Positions 8,011-16,014 are shown, counted from the first letter of the stretch. The stretch is DNA of 64,000 bases from an uncultured Clostridia bacterium (GCA_945876745.1 CAMCPL010000001.1:310001-374000); one strand, 5' to 3'. The notes: a model not told the origin generated them from the sequence alone. Program-made: numbers and translations.

Positions 8011-9096
8011 ATGCCTAACAGATTGTTTCAGGGTATAATTAATCAAATGCGCGAGGCTACCGACAGAATTATCGGCGTTGTCGACGAAAGCGGAGCCGTT
8101 ATTTCGTGCAGCGAGCTTGGCTTAATCGGAGAAATACGCAAGGGTATTATTGCGGCAGGTGTTTTCAGCGGAGCACAGGTCTGCGTTGATACCTGCACCT
8201 ACAAGGCTTTCGGCGACAGTATTCATCCGGAGTATGCTGTTTTTGTTGACGGTACGGACGAAACGAGCCGCAGATATGTTTCGATTATCGCTATTGCGCT
8301 TGACCAAATAAAAAAGAATAATGACGAAAAATTTGACCGTTCAAATTTCATCAAAAATGTAATACTCGACAATATTCTCCCCGGTGATATCTATATTAAA
8401 TCCCGTGAGCTTCGCTTTAATAACGACGCTTCGAGAGTTGTGTTTATTATCCGTGTTGACGAGGCTGCCGATATTTCCTCGTTTGATGTTATTCAAAACT
8501 TCTTCCCCGATAAGACGAAGGACTTTGTTATCAACATTAACGAAACGGATATTGCCCTTGTAAAAGAGGTTCGTCCTAATGTTGAGTCGAAGGATTTGGA
8601 GAAGCTTGCACAGTCGATTTGCGACACACTTTCAACCGAGTTTTACTGTCACGCCGTTGTCGGAATAGGCACGTGCGTAACGGGAATTAAGGAGCTTCCT
8701 AAAAGCTTTAAGGAGGCGCAGGTTGCTTTGGAGGTCGGCAAGGTATTCGACAATGAGCGCCCGATTATTAATTACGATAATTTGGGTATCGCAAGACTTA
8801 TCTATCAGCTTCCTACCACTCTTTGCGAAATGTTTTTGCGTGAGGTTTTCAAGCGTGGAAGCATCGAAAGTCTCGACCAGGAAACGCTTTTCACTATTCA
8901 AAAGTTTTTTGAAAATAACCTTAATGTTTCCGAAACGTCACGTAAGCTCTTTGTTCATCGTAACACGCTTGTTTACCGTCTTGAAAAAATTAAAAAGCTC
9001 ACAGGTCTTGACCTGAGAGAATTTGACGACGCTATTGTATTCAAAGTAGCGCTTATGGTTAACAAGTATCTTGAAAGCACACCTATCAAATACTAA
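8011..9096 (+). CDS. CdaR/PucR family transcriptional regulator
   Basis: A 361-residue regulator. The N-terminal sensory part (about 1-110: FQGIINQMREATDRIIGVVDE) is of the sugar-diacid-recognition type. A central GGDEF-like/PucR linker region follows. The C-terminus is the PucR helix-turn-helix: QKFFENNLNVSETSRKLFVH then RNTLVYRLEKIKKLTGLDLR. Such proteins activate catabolic genes in response to small metabolites. The target here is unknown, as no obvious cognate catabolic genes adjoin; the gene stands alone between its own promoter and a terminator, so autoregulation or distant targets are likely. Confidence 0.87.
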   Translation: MPNRLFQGIINQMREATDRIIGVVDESGAVISCSELGLIGEIRKGIIAAGVFSGAQVCVDTCTYKAFGDSIHPEYAVFVDGTDETSRRYVSIIAIALDQIKKNNDEKFDRSNFIKNVILDNILPGDIYIKSRELRFNNDASRVVFIIRVDEAADISSFDVIQNFFPDKTKDFVININETDIALVKEVRPNVESKDLEKLAQSICDTLSTEFYCHAVVGIGTCVTGIKELPKSFKEAQVALEVGKVFDNERPIINYDNLGIARLIYQLPTTLCEMFLREVFKRGSIESLDQETLFTIQKFFENNLNVSETSRKLFVHRNTLVYRLEKIKKLTGLDLREFDDAIVFKVALMVNKYLESTPIKY

Positions 9097-9102
9097 AAAT
9101 GA

Positions 9103-9140
9103 AGAACATTCGTTGATTTTTTCAATGAATGTTCTTTTTG
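9103..9140 (+). terminator. Rho-independent terminator after the CdaR-type gene
   Basis: A 14-bp stem (AGAACATTCGTTGA with its complement, one G-U pair) and a T-rich loop are followed by TTTTTG. It abuts the thrH promoter. Confidence 0.85.
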
Positions 9141-9169
9141 TTTACAATGCAGATTATTTGTGGTATACT
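9141..9169 (+). promoter_or_regulatory. SigmaA-type promoter for thrH-crcB
   Basis: TTTACA, 17 bp, TATACT, ending 30 bp before the thrH start, immediately after the preceding terminator. Confidence 0.7.
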
Positions 9170-9199
9170 ATTGCTATATTTTTGAGGAGGTATGGTTTT

Positions 9200-9799
9200 A
9201 TGAATATTGTATGCTTGGATATGGAGGGTGTTCTCGTTCCTGAAATTTGGATTGCTTTTGCCGAGGAAACAGGTATTCCGGAGTTGAAGCTTACAACTCG
9301 CGACGAGCCCGACTACGATAAGCTGATGAATTACAGAATTAAGATTTTGAAGGAGCACAATCTCGGCTTGAAGGAAATTCAAGAGGTTATCTCGAAGATT
9401 GACCTTATGCCCGGCGCAAAGGAATTTTTGGACGAGCTTAGGACTATCACACAGGTTATCATTCTTTCCGATACCTTTGAGCAGTTTGCCGCTCCGCTTA
9501 TGAAAAAGCTTGATTGGCCGACTATTTTCTGCAACAGTCTTGAGGTTGCAGAGAACGGCGAAATCACAGGCTTCAAAATGCGTTGCCCTAAGTCGAAGCT
9601 CACAACAGTTAAGGCGTTGCAGTCCTGCGGCTTTGAGACTATCGCAAGCGGCGATAGCTTTAATGACCTTGGTATGATTCAGGCGAGCAAGGCAGGCTTT
9701 TTGTTCAAGTCCACCGAGGCTATCAAAAGGGATTATCCCGATATTCCCGCTTTTGAGGAATATGACGAGCTTTTGGACGCTATCAAAAAGGCACTTTAA
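9200..9799 (+). CDS. thrH: ThrH: phosphoserine phosphatase / homoserine phosphotransferase
   Basis: A 199-residue HAD-superfamily enzyme. HAD motif I has the ThrH-specific form CLDMEGVLVPE (Asp-x-Glu), motif II lies in ILSDTFEQF, and motif IV in SGDSFNDLGMI. ThrH removes phosphate from phosphoserine and can transfer it to homoserine, linking serine and threonine synthesis. The track extends the frame far upstream through the terminator; the ATG at 9200 is chosen because GAGGAGG precedes it and it gives the family's usual length of about 200. It is probably cotranscribed with crcB 4 bp downstream. Confidence 0.9.
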   Translation: MNIVCLDMEGVLVPEIWIAFAEETGIPELKLTTRDEPDYDKLMNYRIKILKEHNLGLKEIQEVISKIDLMPGAKEFLDELRTITQVIILSDTFEQFAAPLMKKLDWPTIFCNSLEVAENGEITGFKMRCPKSKLTTVKALQSCGFETIASGDSFNDLGMIQASKAGFLFKSTEAIKRDYPDIPAFEEYDELLDAIKKAL

Positions 9800-9803
9800 T
9801 ACT

Positions 9804-10169
9804 ATGCTGAATTGTTTGCTTGTAGGTCTTGGCGGCTTCATCGGTGCAGTTATGAGGTATCTTATTGGACTGCTGCCGCTGAAAAATCCCGACGGCTTTC
9901 CGCTTGCAACATTTATCGTGAATGTTGTCGGAGCACTCGCAATCGGTTGTATTGCCCTCACCGTTTCAAAATACGCAAATCTTGACCAAAGGCTGATTTT
10001 GTTTTTGAAAGTCGGAATTTGTGGCGGCTTTACTACATTTTCAACCTTTTCACTCGAAACGGCACAGCTCATCAAAAACGGCTCGATAGGCGTCGCCGTT
10101 TTGTATGTCGCATTGAGCATTCTCCTCGGCGTCACCGCCGCAATGCTCCCCGAAATTTTGGCAAAATAA
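9804..10169 (+). CDS. crcB: CrcB/Fluc fluoride ion channel
   Basis: A 121-residue four-helix membrane protein exporting fluoride as a dual-topology dimer. Family signatures: GGFIGAVMRYLIG at the N-terminus, FIVNVVGALAIG, and GGFTTFSTFSLE with the conserved phenylalanines and the Na-site threonines. A single complete copy is present. No fluoride riboswitch was recognised upstream. The frame at 9753 in the track is an artificial extension into thrH. Confidence 0.93.
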   Translation: MLNCLLVGLGGFIGAVMRYLIGLLPLKNPDGFPLATFIVNVVGALAIGCIALTVSKYANLDQRLILFLKVGICGGFTTFSTFSLETAQLIKNGSIGVAVLYVALSILLGVTAAMLPEILAK

Positions 10170-10170
10170 T

Positions 10171-10212
10171 AAAAAACAAGACGGTCTTGCGAAATGCAGG
10201 ACCGTCTGTGTT
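10171..10212. terminator. Bidirectional terminator between crcB and the acyl-CoA ligase gene
   Basis: A 12-bp stem (AGACGGTCTTGC with GCAGGACCGTCT) is flanked by an A-rich tract on the left and a T-rich tract on the right, so it can stop both convergent genes. Confidence 0.85.
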
Positions 10213-10219
10213 TTATGAA

Positions 10220-11953
10220 TTATTCTGTTTTTGCTTGTTCGTACTTTGCGGCTTCTTCTTCCTCTAACTGGCGGTAAGCGACCTTGCCGACGAGGGTTTT
10301 CGGAAGAGCGTCACGGAATTCGATTTCCTTTGGAACGCCGTATTTTGAAATATTCTTCTTACAATTTTCGATAATTTCTTCTTTAATTTTATCGCTTGGC
10401 TCAACGCCCTGACGAAGAACAACGAACGCCTTTACAACGTGCATTTTGTACGGGTCGGGAATGCCGATTGCACAAGAGAGAAGTACATCCGGATGAGCGT
10501 CGATACAGTTTTCAACCTGCGACGGATAAACATTGATACCCGATACAATGATTAATCTCTTCATTCTCTGCTTGTAGTAGACGAAGCCGTCCTCGTCCAT
10601 TACACCGAGGTCGCCTGTATGTAACCAAAGATTGCCGTCCTTGTGACGTCTTAAAGTAGAAGCGGTTTCCTCTGCGTTGTTGAGATAGCCTTTCATAACT
10701 GTCGGACCACAGATACAGATTTCACCCTCTTCACCGTATGGAAGCTCGGTGTCGTTATGCGGATTTACGATAGCGTAATATGTATCCGAAAGCGGAATAC
10801 CGATACTGCCCTCGCGGTATGTATCAAACGGAGTAAGGCACGAAGCGGTTACACATTCGGTAGTGCCGTAGCCCTCGCGCACCTGAATTGTTGCGTTGTG
10901 CTCTTTAAGAAATGTATCAACCTTTTTCTTAAGCTCAACCGAAAGCGAGTCGCCGCCGCAGAACATACCTCTGAGGAATGACAAATCGAAATCAAAGCCC
11001 TCGCTTCTGAGAAGCGCCTCAAACAATGTAGGCACGCCTACGATTACGTTCGGCTTGTATTTCTTAACATCCTGTGCGTAAGTCTTTATTGTAAATTGCG
11101 GAATGATGATACACGTACCGCTTGCCATAAGGCTGGTATGTATGCCGACGCCCAAGCCGAAGCCGTGGAAAAGCGGCATAACCGAGAACATACGAAGTCC
11201 CTCCATAGTAAAGCCGGCATTTGTGGCAACCTGCGCTGCAAGTGCGTTCATATTGAGGTTTGTAAGCTCGATACCCTTTGAGGTACCGGTTGTACCGCCC
11301 GAAAACAGGATAACTGCCGTATCCTCTTTCTTCGGTAATGTAGCGGGAAGCTCCTTGATTTTTCTGCCACCTGCGATAAAGTCTGCCCAGTCGATAACGT
11401 CCTTATTATCTTTTGGAAGCGGAGCGGGCTTCTTTTTCAAAGTCAGAGGATAGAGCATATTAAGCGGGAAAGGAAGCTCGTCCTTGATGTGAGCAACGAT
11501 AACTTTAACAGGATAATCAACCTGCTCAAGTGCTTCTAACACCTTTTCGTAGAATAAATCAACAACCAAAACAGCCTTACTGCTCGAAGCCTTTACGTAA
11601 AAAGCAATTTCGCCGACTGCCGAAAGCGGATGAATCATAGCCGGAATAGCACCGATTCTGTTAAGCGCATAAAAAGTGTCAACGCCCTGCGGAGTGTTTG
11701 GCATACAAACGGTAACGCAGTCGCCCTTTTCAATTCCGATACTCATATATGCCTTTCCAAGAACGTCAATCTTGTTGAAAAAGGTTTTATAATTAGTTTT
11801 CTTGCCCTTAAATTCGTAGGCAACGCTGTTCATCTTTTTCTTTTCCTCGGCACTTTTTCTGACTGCCTCGTACATTGAACCCTGAGGATAGTCGAGGTGC
11901 TCCGGAATATCGCCGAAATACTTTAACCACGGAGCGTTCGGTGTGTTACTCAT
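10220..11953 (-). CDS. fadD: Long-chain acyl-CoA ligase (AMP-forming)
   Basis: A 577-residue ANL-superfamily enzyme activating a carboxylic acid with ATP and CoA. Motifs: P-loop-like ILFSGGTTGTSKGIEL (about 215), YGTTE (about 370), HTGDLGVMDEDGFVYY (about 460), the hinge KRLIIVSGINVYPSQVE, and the C-terminal catalytic lysine in LPKTLVGKVAYR. Fatty acid is the likeliest substrate, but beta-oxidation genes are not nearby, so membrane-lipid or exogenous fatty acid use is an inference. The start at 11953 follows AAGGAGA by 9 bases. Transcription probably begins near 11985, downstream of a tandem 11-bp repeat. Confidence 0.88.
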   Translation of the reverse strand: MSNTPNAPWLKYFGDIPEHLDYPQGSMYEAVRKSAEEKKKMNSVAYEFKGKKTNYKTFFNKIDVLGKAYMSIGIEKGDCVTVCMPNTPQGVDTFYALNRIGAIPAMIHPLSAVGEIAFYVKASSSKAVLVVDLFYEKVLEALEQVDYPVKVIVAHIKDELPFPLNMLYPLTLKKKPAPLPKDNKDVIDWADFIAGGRKIKELPATLPKKEDTAVILFSGGTTGTSKGIELTNLNMNALAAQVATNAGFTMEGLRMFSVMPLFHGFGLGVGIHTSLMASGTCIIIPQFTIKTYAQDVKKYKPNVIVGVPTLFEALLRSEGFDFDLSFLRGMFCGGDSLSVELKKKVDTFLKEHNATIQVREGYGTTECVTASCLTPFDTYREGSIGIPLSDTYYAIVNPHNDTELPYGEEGEICICGPTVMKGYLNNAEETASTLRRHKDGNLWLHTGDLGVMDEDGFVYYKQRMKRLIIVSGINVYPSQVENCIDAHPDVLLSCAIGIPDPYKMHVVKAFVVLRQGVEPSDKIKEEIIENCKKNISKYGVPKEIEFRDALPKTLVGKVAYRQLEEEEAAKYEQAKTE

Positions 11954-12031
11954 AAGAGACTATCTCCTTATTATAATATTACAGATTATTATACAAAATT
12001 ATTTCGTATAAGTCCACTTTTTCACTGCGAA

Positions 12032-12057
12032 GTTAATAAAACGTTAATAAAACGTTA
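12032..12057. repeat. Tandem 11-bp direct repeat upstream of fadD
   Basis: GTTAATAAAAC occurs twice in tandem and is followed by GTTA. It lies about 80 bp upstream of the fadD start, between fadD and the divergent cation transporter. The 11-bp period, one helical turn, is what a cooperatively binding regulator would need. Confidence 0.5.
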
Positions 12058-12100
12058 TCGGATTTGTCTTATGTTTGCCGGTTTTTGGAAATGCGACGTT

Positions 12101-12136
12101 ATTATTACTTGAAAAAAAGTAATAATGTGATATACT
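12101..12136 (+). promoter_or_regulatory. Promoter with overlapping palindromic operator for the cation transporter
   Basis: A perfect inverted repeat ATTATTACTT-gaaaaa-AAGTAATAAT (12101-12126) covers the -35 hexamer of the promoter TTGAAA, 16 bp, TATACT (12109-12136). Binding there would occlude RNA polymerase. The regulator is unknown; a metal-responsive repressor is the natural guess from the downstream gene. Confidence 0.65.
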
Positions 12137-12181
12137 GAAAATATATTATTTATACAGATTTATATGACAGAGGGGATAAAT

Positions 12182-13330
12182 ATGTCCAAACTATTGATAA
12201 ATATTCTCAAGAAGCGAGGCAATTCGCGCGAAAGCTACGGCGTGTTAAGCGGAATAGTGGGAATTGTGTGCAATCTCGTTTTGTGCGTTTTTAAGTTTGT
12301 TGTCGGAACGATGTCAAGCTCGATTTCGATTACTGCCGACGCTATTAACAATCTTTCAGATATGGCTTCAAGCACCGTTACGATTGCAGGAGCAAAGTTG
12401 TCTGCAAAGCCGGTTGACAAGGAGCACCCGTTCGGTCACGGCAGACTTGAATATATTTCGGCGCTTGCCGTTTCGGGACTTATTTTGCTTATGGGCTTTG
12501 AGCTTGCAAAAAGCTCGTTAGAAAAGATTATCAATCCCGAACCGCTGAAATTCAGCATTGTATATATTGTAGTGCTTTCGGCTTCGATTTTGGTTAAGCT
12601 GTGGATGGCATATTTCAACGGCAGGCTATACAGGGAAACGAAAAATATTAATTTGAAAACGGTTCGTCAGGATAGCTTAAACGACTGCATTGCTACGCTT
12701 GCGACCATTGTTTCGCTTGTTGTTTCGCACTTTTTCGGTCTTGAGTGGATTGACGGCGCAATCGGTCTCGGAGTAAGCGTTGTTATTCTTATCGGCGGTA
12801 TCGGAATAGTTAAGGATATTATCGGTCCGCTTTTGGGTCAGGCACCCGACAAGCAGTTTGTCGAGGATTTGGAAAAGACTATTATGGAGCCCGAAATGAT
12901 TGTCGGCGTTCACGATTTGATTGTTCACGATTACGGTCCGGGCAGAGTTATTGCTTCGGCTCACGCAGAGGTGCCCAGCGACGTGGACATTATGGAAATT
13001 CACGACGTTATCGACAATGTTGAAAAGGAGATAATGAAGCGGTTTAATACGATTATCTGCATACATATGGATCCTATTGTTGTTGATGACGAAGAGGTTG
13101 AGCGTTACAGACAAATGGTGACGCAGGTTCTTAACGAATACAACAGCGAGTATTCGTTCCACGATTTCAGAATGGTTAAGGGACCGACTCATACTAATTT
13201 GATTTTTGATTTGATAGTGCCGTTTTCCGACACGGAATTCAAAAAAATCAGCGAGGAAATTAAGTCGTTGTTCAAGAAGCAGGACGATACAATTGAGCTT
13301 GTTATGACGCTTGAGCATCCGTTTGTGTAA
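12182..13330 (+). CDS. Cation diffusion facilitator (CDF) family metal transporter
   Basis: A 382-residue protein with six predicted membrane helices and a long cytoplasmic tail. The transport-site aspartates are in ADAINNLSDMASS (helix 2) and RQDSLNDCIAT (helix 5), and HPFGHGRLEYI is the family loop. The C-terminal domain (about 205-382) holds VHDLIVHDYGPG and is longer than in FieF, as in MMT1/YdfM-type clostridial members. It exports a divalent metal (Zn, Fe or Mn) with proton antiport. The start at 12182 follows AGAGGGG by 6 bases. A palindrome overlaps its promoter. Confidence 0.9.
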   Translation: MSKLLINILKKRGNSRESYGVLSGIVGIVCNLVLCVFKFVVGTMSSSISITADAINNLSDMASSTVTIAGAKLSAKPVDKEHPFGHGRLEYISALAVSGLILLMGFELAKSSLEKIINPEPLKFSIVYIVVLSASILVKLWMAYFNGRLYRETKNINLKTVRQDSLNDCIATLATIVSLVVSHFFGLEWIDGAIGLGVSVVILIGGIGIVKDIIGPLLGQAPDKQFVEDLEKTIMEPEMIVGVHDLIVHDYGPGRVIASAHAEVPSDVDIMEIHDVIDNVEKEIMKRFNTIICIHMDPIVVDDEEVERYRQMVTQVLNEYNSEYSFHDFRMVKGPTHTNLIFDLIVPFSDTEFKKISEEIKSLFKKQDDTIELVMTLEHPFV

Positions 13331-13356
13331 AATATTATATTTAGAGAGGGAATAAT

Positions 13357-14373
13357 ATGAGTTCAAATGAAAAAAAGCGCTTCGGCGCAGGGAAAATTAT
13401 ACTTTGCGTGTTGGCAGGAATTTTACTAATTTTTATATTAAGCAAGGTCGTTTTTGTAAATTGGCATTCAAGTCCGAATAATATCGAAGTGTTTGAAACG
13501 GACAACAAATACATAAATAATTCCTCAACACCGTATGTCAGCGCTCACAGAAGCGGCGGCGGAATTGAGCCTGAGGAATCAATGATTGCATTTGAAAACT
13601 GTATTGAAAATCCGGATTTCAATGTTGATGTTTTTGAATTTGATTTGCATATTACAAAGGACGACGTTCTTGTTTTGCTTCATGACGATACGCTTGAACG
13701 AACAACCGACTGTGAGAGTGTTTTGGGAGTTGCCGACGCCGCACCCGAAAACTATACATATGACGAGCTTCGACAGCTTAATATCGGCGCAAAGTTTGAA
13801 AACGAAAACGGCGAAACGCCTTATGCCGACATTACAGGCTCTCAATTACCAGACGAGCTGAAAATTTTGAGAGTTGAGGATATCCTCGATTATCTTATGG
13901 CACACGGCGATTTTGACTATATTATCGAAATCAAAAACAGCGGCGAGCTCGGTTGCAGGGGAGTAGATATTCTTTACGGAATTTTGCAGGAGAGAAATCT
14001 GCTTGATGATGTGATTTTCGGAACATTCCACGAGGAGGTTTCGCTTTATGTGGACGAGAACTATCCCGATTTGAAGCGAAGCGCAACGATAAAAGAGGTT
14101 TTGAGCTTCTTTACTGCGGCTATCAAAAATGATGAGGATTTTCAAGCAAATTATATCGCACTTCAAGTCCCGTACAATATGCCGTGGAGAATAGCCGCTA
14201 ATCTCGGCACGGCACGAATGATTAACTATGCACACGAGCATAATATCGCCGTTCAGTATTGGACAATAAACGACGAAAAACAGCTTGAATACCTCGCTTC
14301 AATCGGCGCAGATTGTATTATGAGCGACTACCCCGACAAGTTATATGAAATAATACACGAAAATAATGAATAG
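13357..14373 (+). CDS. Membrane-anchored glycerophosphodiester phosphodiesterase
   Basis: A 338-residue protein with an N-terminal membrane helix (about 13-31) and an external GDPD TIM barrel. Catalytic features: AHRSGGGIEPEES (HR and metal-binding E), FEFDLHITKDDVLVLLHDDT (E-x-D and general-base H), the conserved IIEIKNS lysine strand, and QYWTIND near the end. It hydrolyses glycerophosphodiesters, from phospholipid or teichoic-acid turnover, to glycerol-3-phosphate and an alcohol. ATG follows AGAGAGGGA by 5 bases, 26 bp after the CDF gene, so the two may form one transcript ended by the terminator at 14380. Confidence 0.88.
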   Translation: MSSNEKKRFGAGKIILCVLAGILLIFILSKVVFVNWHSSPNNIEVFETDNKYINNSSTPYVSAHRSGGGIEPEESMIAFENCIENPDFNVDVFEFDLHITKDDVLVLLHDDTLERTTDCESVLGVADAAPENYTYDELRQLNIGAKFENENGETPYADITGSQLPDELKILRVEDILDYLMAHGDFDYIIEIKNSGELGCRGVDILYGILQERNLLDDVIFGTFHEEVSLYVDENYPDLKRSATIKEVLSFFTAAIKNDEDFQANYIALQVPYNMPWRIAANLGTARMINYAHEHNIAVQYWTINDEKQLEYLASIGADCIMSDYPDKLYEIIHENNE

Positions 14374-14379
14374 TAAGAT

Positions 14380-14416
14380 AAAAACAGCTTCTCGTTTTTC
14401 AGGAAGCTGTTTTTAT
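14380..14416 (+). terminator. Rho-independent terminator after the GDPD gene (AACAGCTTC family)
   Basis: The stem AAAAACAGCTTC/GAAGCTGTTTTT has a T-rich loop and tail. The first ~26 nt, including the upstream TAAGATA, are repeated at 15036-15071. Confidence 0.85.
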
Positions 14417-14466
14417 TATTTGGCAATATTAAAAATTTTTAATATTTTTTTATAACAATGACTTTT

Positions 14467-14495
14467 TTCGACAAAAAATATGGTCTATATATGAT
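14467..14495 (+). promoter_or_regulatory. Spo0A-box promoter for the 60-residue gene
   Basis: TTCGACAAAA (14467-14476) is a perfect complement of the Spo0A box TTTTGTCGAA. It occupies the -35 position of a promoter whose -10 is TATGAT at 14490, 16 bp downstream. Spo0A-activated sigmaA promoters characteristically have the box over a poor -35. Confidence 0.5.
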
Positions 14496-14521
14496 ACAAT
14501 CATTGTGAAAGGAGGAATATT

Positions 14522-14704
14522 GTGAAATATCAAGAATTGCTAAAAAAGATTGCAGAAAATGAAGGTGCTTCTCTTGAAAATGTAGATGCAGAAATAAAAA
14601 AAGCCATAAAGGCAACAGGAATAACTGTTGAGCCTATGGAGTTTATTACACTTGTTCTTGCTCAAGTTATTATGGAAAATGAAAACAACAAAATGCCTCA
14701 CTAA
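14522..14704 (+). CDS. Small acidic helical protein of unknown function
   Basis: A 60-residue soluble protein rich in Glu, Lys and Ala (MKYQELLKKIAENEGASL...), predicted mainly alpha-helical. It starts at a GTG preceded by an excellent AAAGGAGG 6 bases upstream, which with the promoter supports it being real. I have an impression of similar small proteins in clostridial accessory regions but cannot name a family. It lies 95 bp before an XRE regulator with palindromes in between, an arrangement suggesting joint control. A Spo0A box overlaps its -35. Confidence 0.7.
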   Translation: MKYQELLKKIAENEGASLENVDAEIKKAIKATGITVEPMEFITLVLAQVIMENENNKMPH

Positions 14705-14728
14705 TAGTCTATTTATAGACTATTAGTG
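14699..14728. promoter_or_regulatory. Perfect 13-bp palindrome overlapping the stop of the small gene
   Basis: CACTAATAGTCTA-ttta-TAGACTATTAGTG. There is no T-run on either side, so an operator or an mRNA structure is more likely than a terminator. Confidence 0.6.
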
Positions 14729-14752
14729 TCATATATAGCCTGCTTTTTGATT

Positions 14753-14781
14753 ATGCTTTATTTAGAATATAAATAAAGCAT
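14753..14781. promoter_or_regulatory. Perfect 11-bp palindrome just upstream of the XRE regulator
   Basis: ATGCTTTATTT-agaatat-AAATAAAGCAT ends 17 bp before the XRE start codon, right before its ribosome site. This is a suitable operator for autorepression. Confidence 0.6.
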
Positions 14782-14798
14782 ATATTAGGAGCAAGGCT

Positions 14799-15041
14799 AT
14801 GGATATGTACACTGCGGTAAAAGAAAGATTGCTAATGTTGTGTGAGCAGAGAAAAATGTCGATACACAGACTTTCTATCGAATCTGCTGTTCCTGCCTCA
14901 ACAATAAAGAATATTCTATATGGCAAAAGTAAAAATCCCGGCGTGGTAACGATAAAAATGCTTTGCGACGGTCTTGGAGTGTCAGTTACGGAATTTTTTG
15001 ATACACCGGTATTTAAGGAATTAGAGCAGGAGATAAGATAA
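14799..15041 (+). CDS. XRE-family helix-turn-helix regulator
   Basis: An 80-residue DNA-binding protein consisting of a single Cro/C1-type HTH: LSIESAVPASTIKNILYGKS is the recognition region, followed by VTIKMLCDGLGVSVTEFFD. There is no effector domain. AGGAG precedes the ATG. Two palindromes lie in the 95-bp gap to the upstream small gene and are likely its operators. Together with the flanking duplicated terminators this looks like a small self-contained accessory locus. Confidence 0.85.
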   Translation: MDMYTAVKERLLMLCEQRKMSIHRLSIESAVPASTIKNILYGKSKNPGVVTIKMLCDGLGVSVTEFFDTPVFKELEQEIR

Positions 15042-15079
15042 AAACAGCTTCTCGTTTTTCGGGAAGCTGTTAAATTTTT
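15036..15079 (+). terminator. Rho-independent terminator after the XRE gene (duplicate of 14380)
   Basis: AACAGCTTCTCG-ttttt-CGGGAAGCTGTT is followed by a T-rich tail. It begins at the stop codon and repeats the 14380 terminator almost exactly, including upstream bases. Confidence 0.8.
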
Positions 15080-15131
15080 CAAATAATATTACAAACCGCT
15101 CGCAATGCATAGTGCAGCTCGTCGTGGGAAC

Positions 15132-15158
15132 AAAAAAGCACCCCGTATGGAGTGCTTT
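15132..15158 (-). terminator. Terminator of the rplM-rpsI operon
   Basis: On the minus strand AAAGCACTCC-atac-GGGGTGCTTT is followed by TTTTG, 14 bp past the rpsI stop. Confidence 0.85.
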
Positions 15159-15171
15159 GATTGTAAAGAAA

Positions 15172-15570
15172 TTATCTCTTGCTGAACTGTGGAGCACGAC
15201 GAGCTGCCTTGAGACCGAACTTCTTTCTTTCCTTCATACGTGGGTCACGAGTGAGGAAGCCTGCCTTCTTGAGAACAGGGCGAAGATTCTCGTCATACTG
15301 AAGAAGTGCTCTGGAAAGACCGTGACGGATAGCACCTGCCTGACCTGAAACACCGCCGCCGTTTACGCGGCAGATGATGTCGAACTTCTCGGTTGTTTCT
15401 GTAAGAGTAAGAGGCTGACGAACGATGAGCTTGAGAGTGTCAAGACCGAAATAATCGTCGATGTCTCTGCCGTTGATGATGATTTTACCTGTACCTGCAT
15501 AAACACGTACACGAGCAACAGACTCCTTGCGTCTGCCGGTTCCGTAGAAATAAGGATTTGATTCGTACAT
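15172..15570 (-). CDS. rpsI: 30S ribosomal protein S9
   Basis: A 132-residue S9 with the hallmark start [37 protein letters not shown] in the middle and a basic C-terminal tail ending APQFSKR that reaches the P-site tRNA. Full length. It lies 15 bp after rplM, the usual L13-S9 operon. The ribosome site is GGAGG. Confidence 0.98.
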   Translation of the reverse strand: MYESNPYFYGTGRRKESVARVRVYAGTGKIIINGRDIDDYFGLDTLKLIVRQPLTLTETTEKFDIICRVNGGGVSGQAGAIRHGLSRALLQYDENLRPVLKKAGFLTRDPRMKERKKFGLKAARRAPQFSKR

Positions 15571-15585
15571 TCTGTATTACCTCCC

Positions 15586-16014
15586 TTATGCTTCGTAAGC
15601 AACCGGCTTTTGAGCCTCGTGCTTGTGATCGGCGTTCTTATAAATCTTGCATCTTGTGAGCTGCTTTCTGCCGAGGGTTGTATCAGGAATCATACCCTTA
15701 ACAGCGAGCTGCATAGCGAAGTCGCTCTTTTCCTTCATAAGAGTGCCGTACTTAACTTCCTTGAGATTACCGATGTAGCCTGTGTGGTGCTGATAAAGCT
15801 TCTTGTTGAGCTTATCGCCTGTAAGAACAGCCTTGTCGGTGTTGATGATGATTACGAAATCGCCGCAATCTACGTTTGGCATAAAGATTGGCTTGTGCTT
15901 GCCTCTGAGAAGAACAGCAGCCTCTGCTGCAACTCTACCAAGCGGCTTGTCGGCAGCATCAATGATATACCATGTGCGCTGGATTTCGTCAGCTTTTGGC
16001 ATAAATGTTGACAT
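15586..16014 (-). CDS. rplM: 50S ribosomal protein L13
   Basis: A 142-residue L13: TWYIIDAADKPLGRVAAEAA at the N-terminus, GDFVIIINTDKAVLTGDK, and KGMIPDTTLGRKQ. The track's start lies 18 codons upstream, but GGAGG lies 8 bases before the ATG at 16014 (MSTFMPK), which is the family start. The transcript leader is only about 40 nt, too short for a long L13 leader motif. Confidence 0.97.
   Translation of the reverse strand: MSTFMPKADEIQRTWYIIDAADKPLGRVAAEAAVLLRGKHKPIFMPNVDCGDFVIIINTDKAVLTGDKLNKKLYQHHTGYIGNLKEVKYGTLMKEKSDFAMQLAVKGMIPDTTLGRKQLTRCKIYKNADHKHEAQKPVAYEA

Noticed and set aside
9741-9803. Fluoride riboswitch before crcB
   Set aside because: crcB starts 4 bp after thrH; no leader exists and no consensus was seen upstream of thrH.
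9122-10135. 337-residue minus-strand ORF opposite thrH and crcB
   Set aside because: Antisense to two clear genes on the plus strand; composition is that of a shadow frame.
15610-16011. 133-residue plus-strand ORF opposite rplM
   Set aside because: Fully antisense to ribosomal protein L13.
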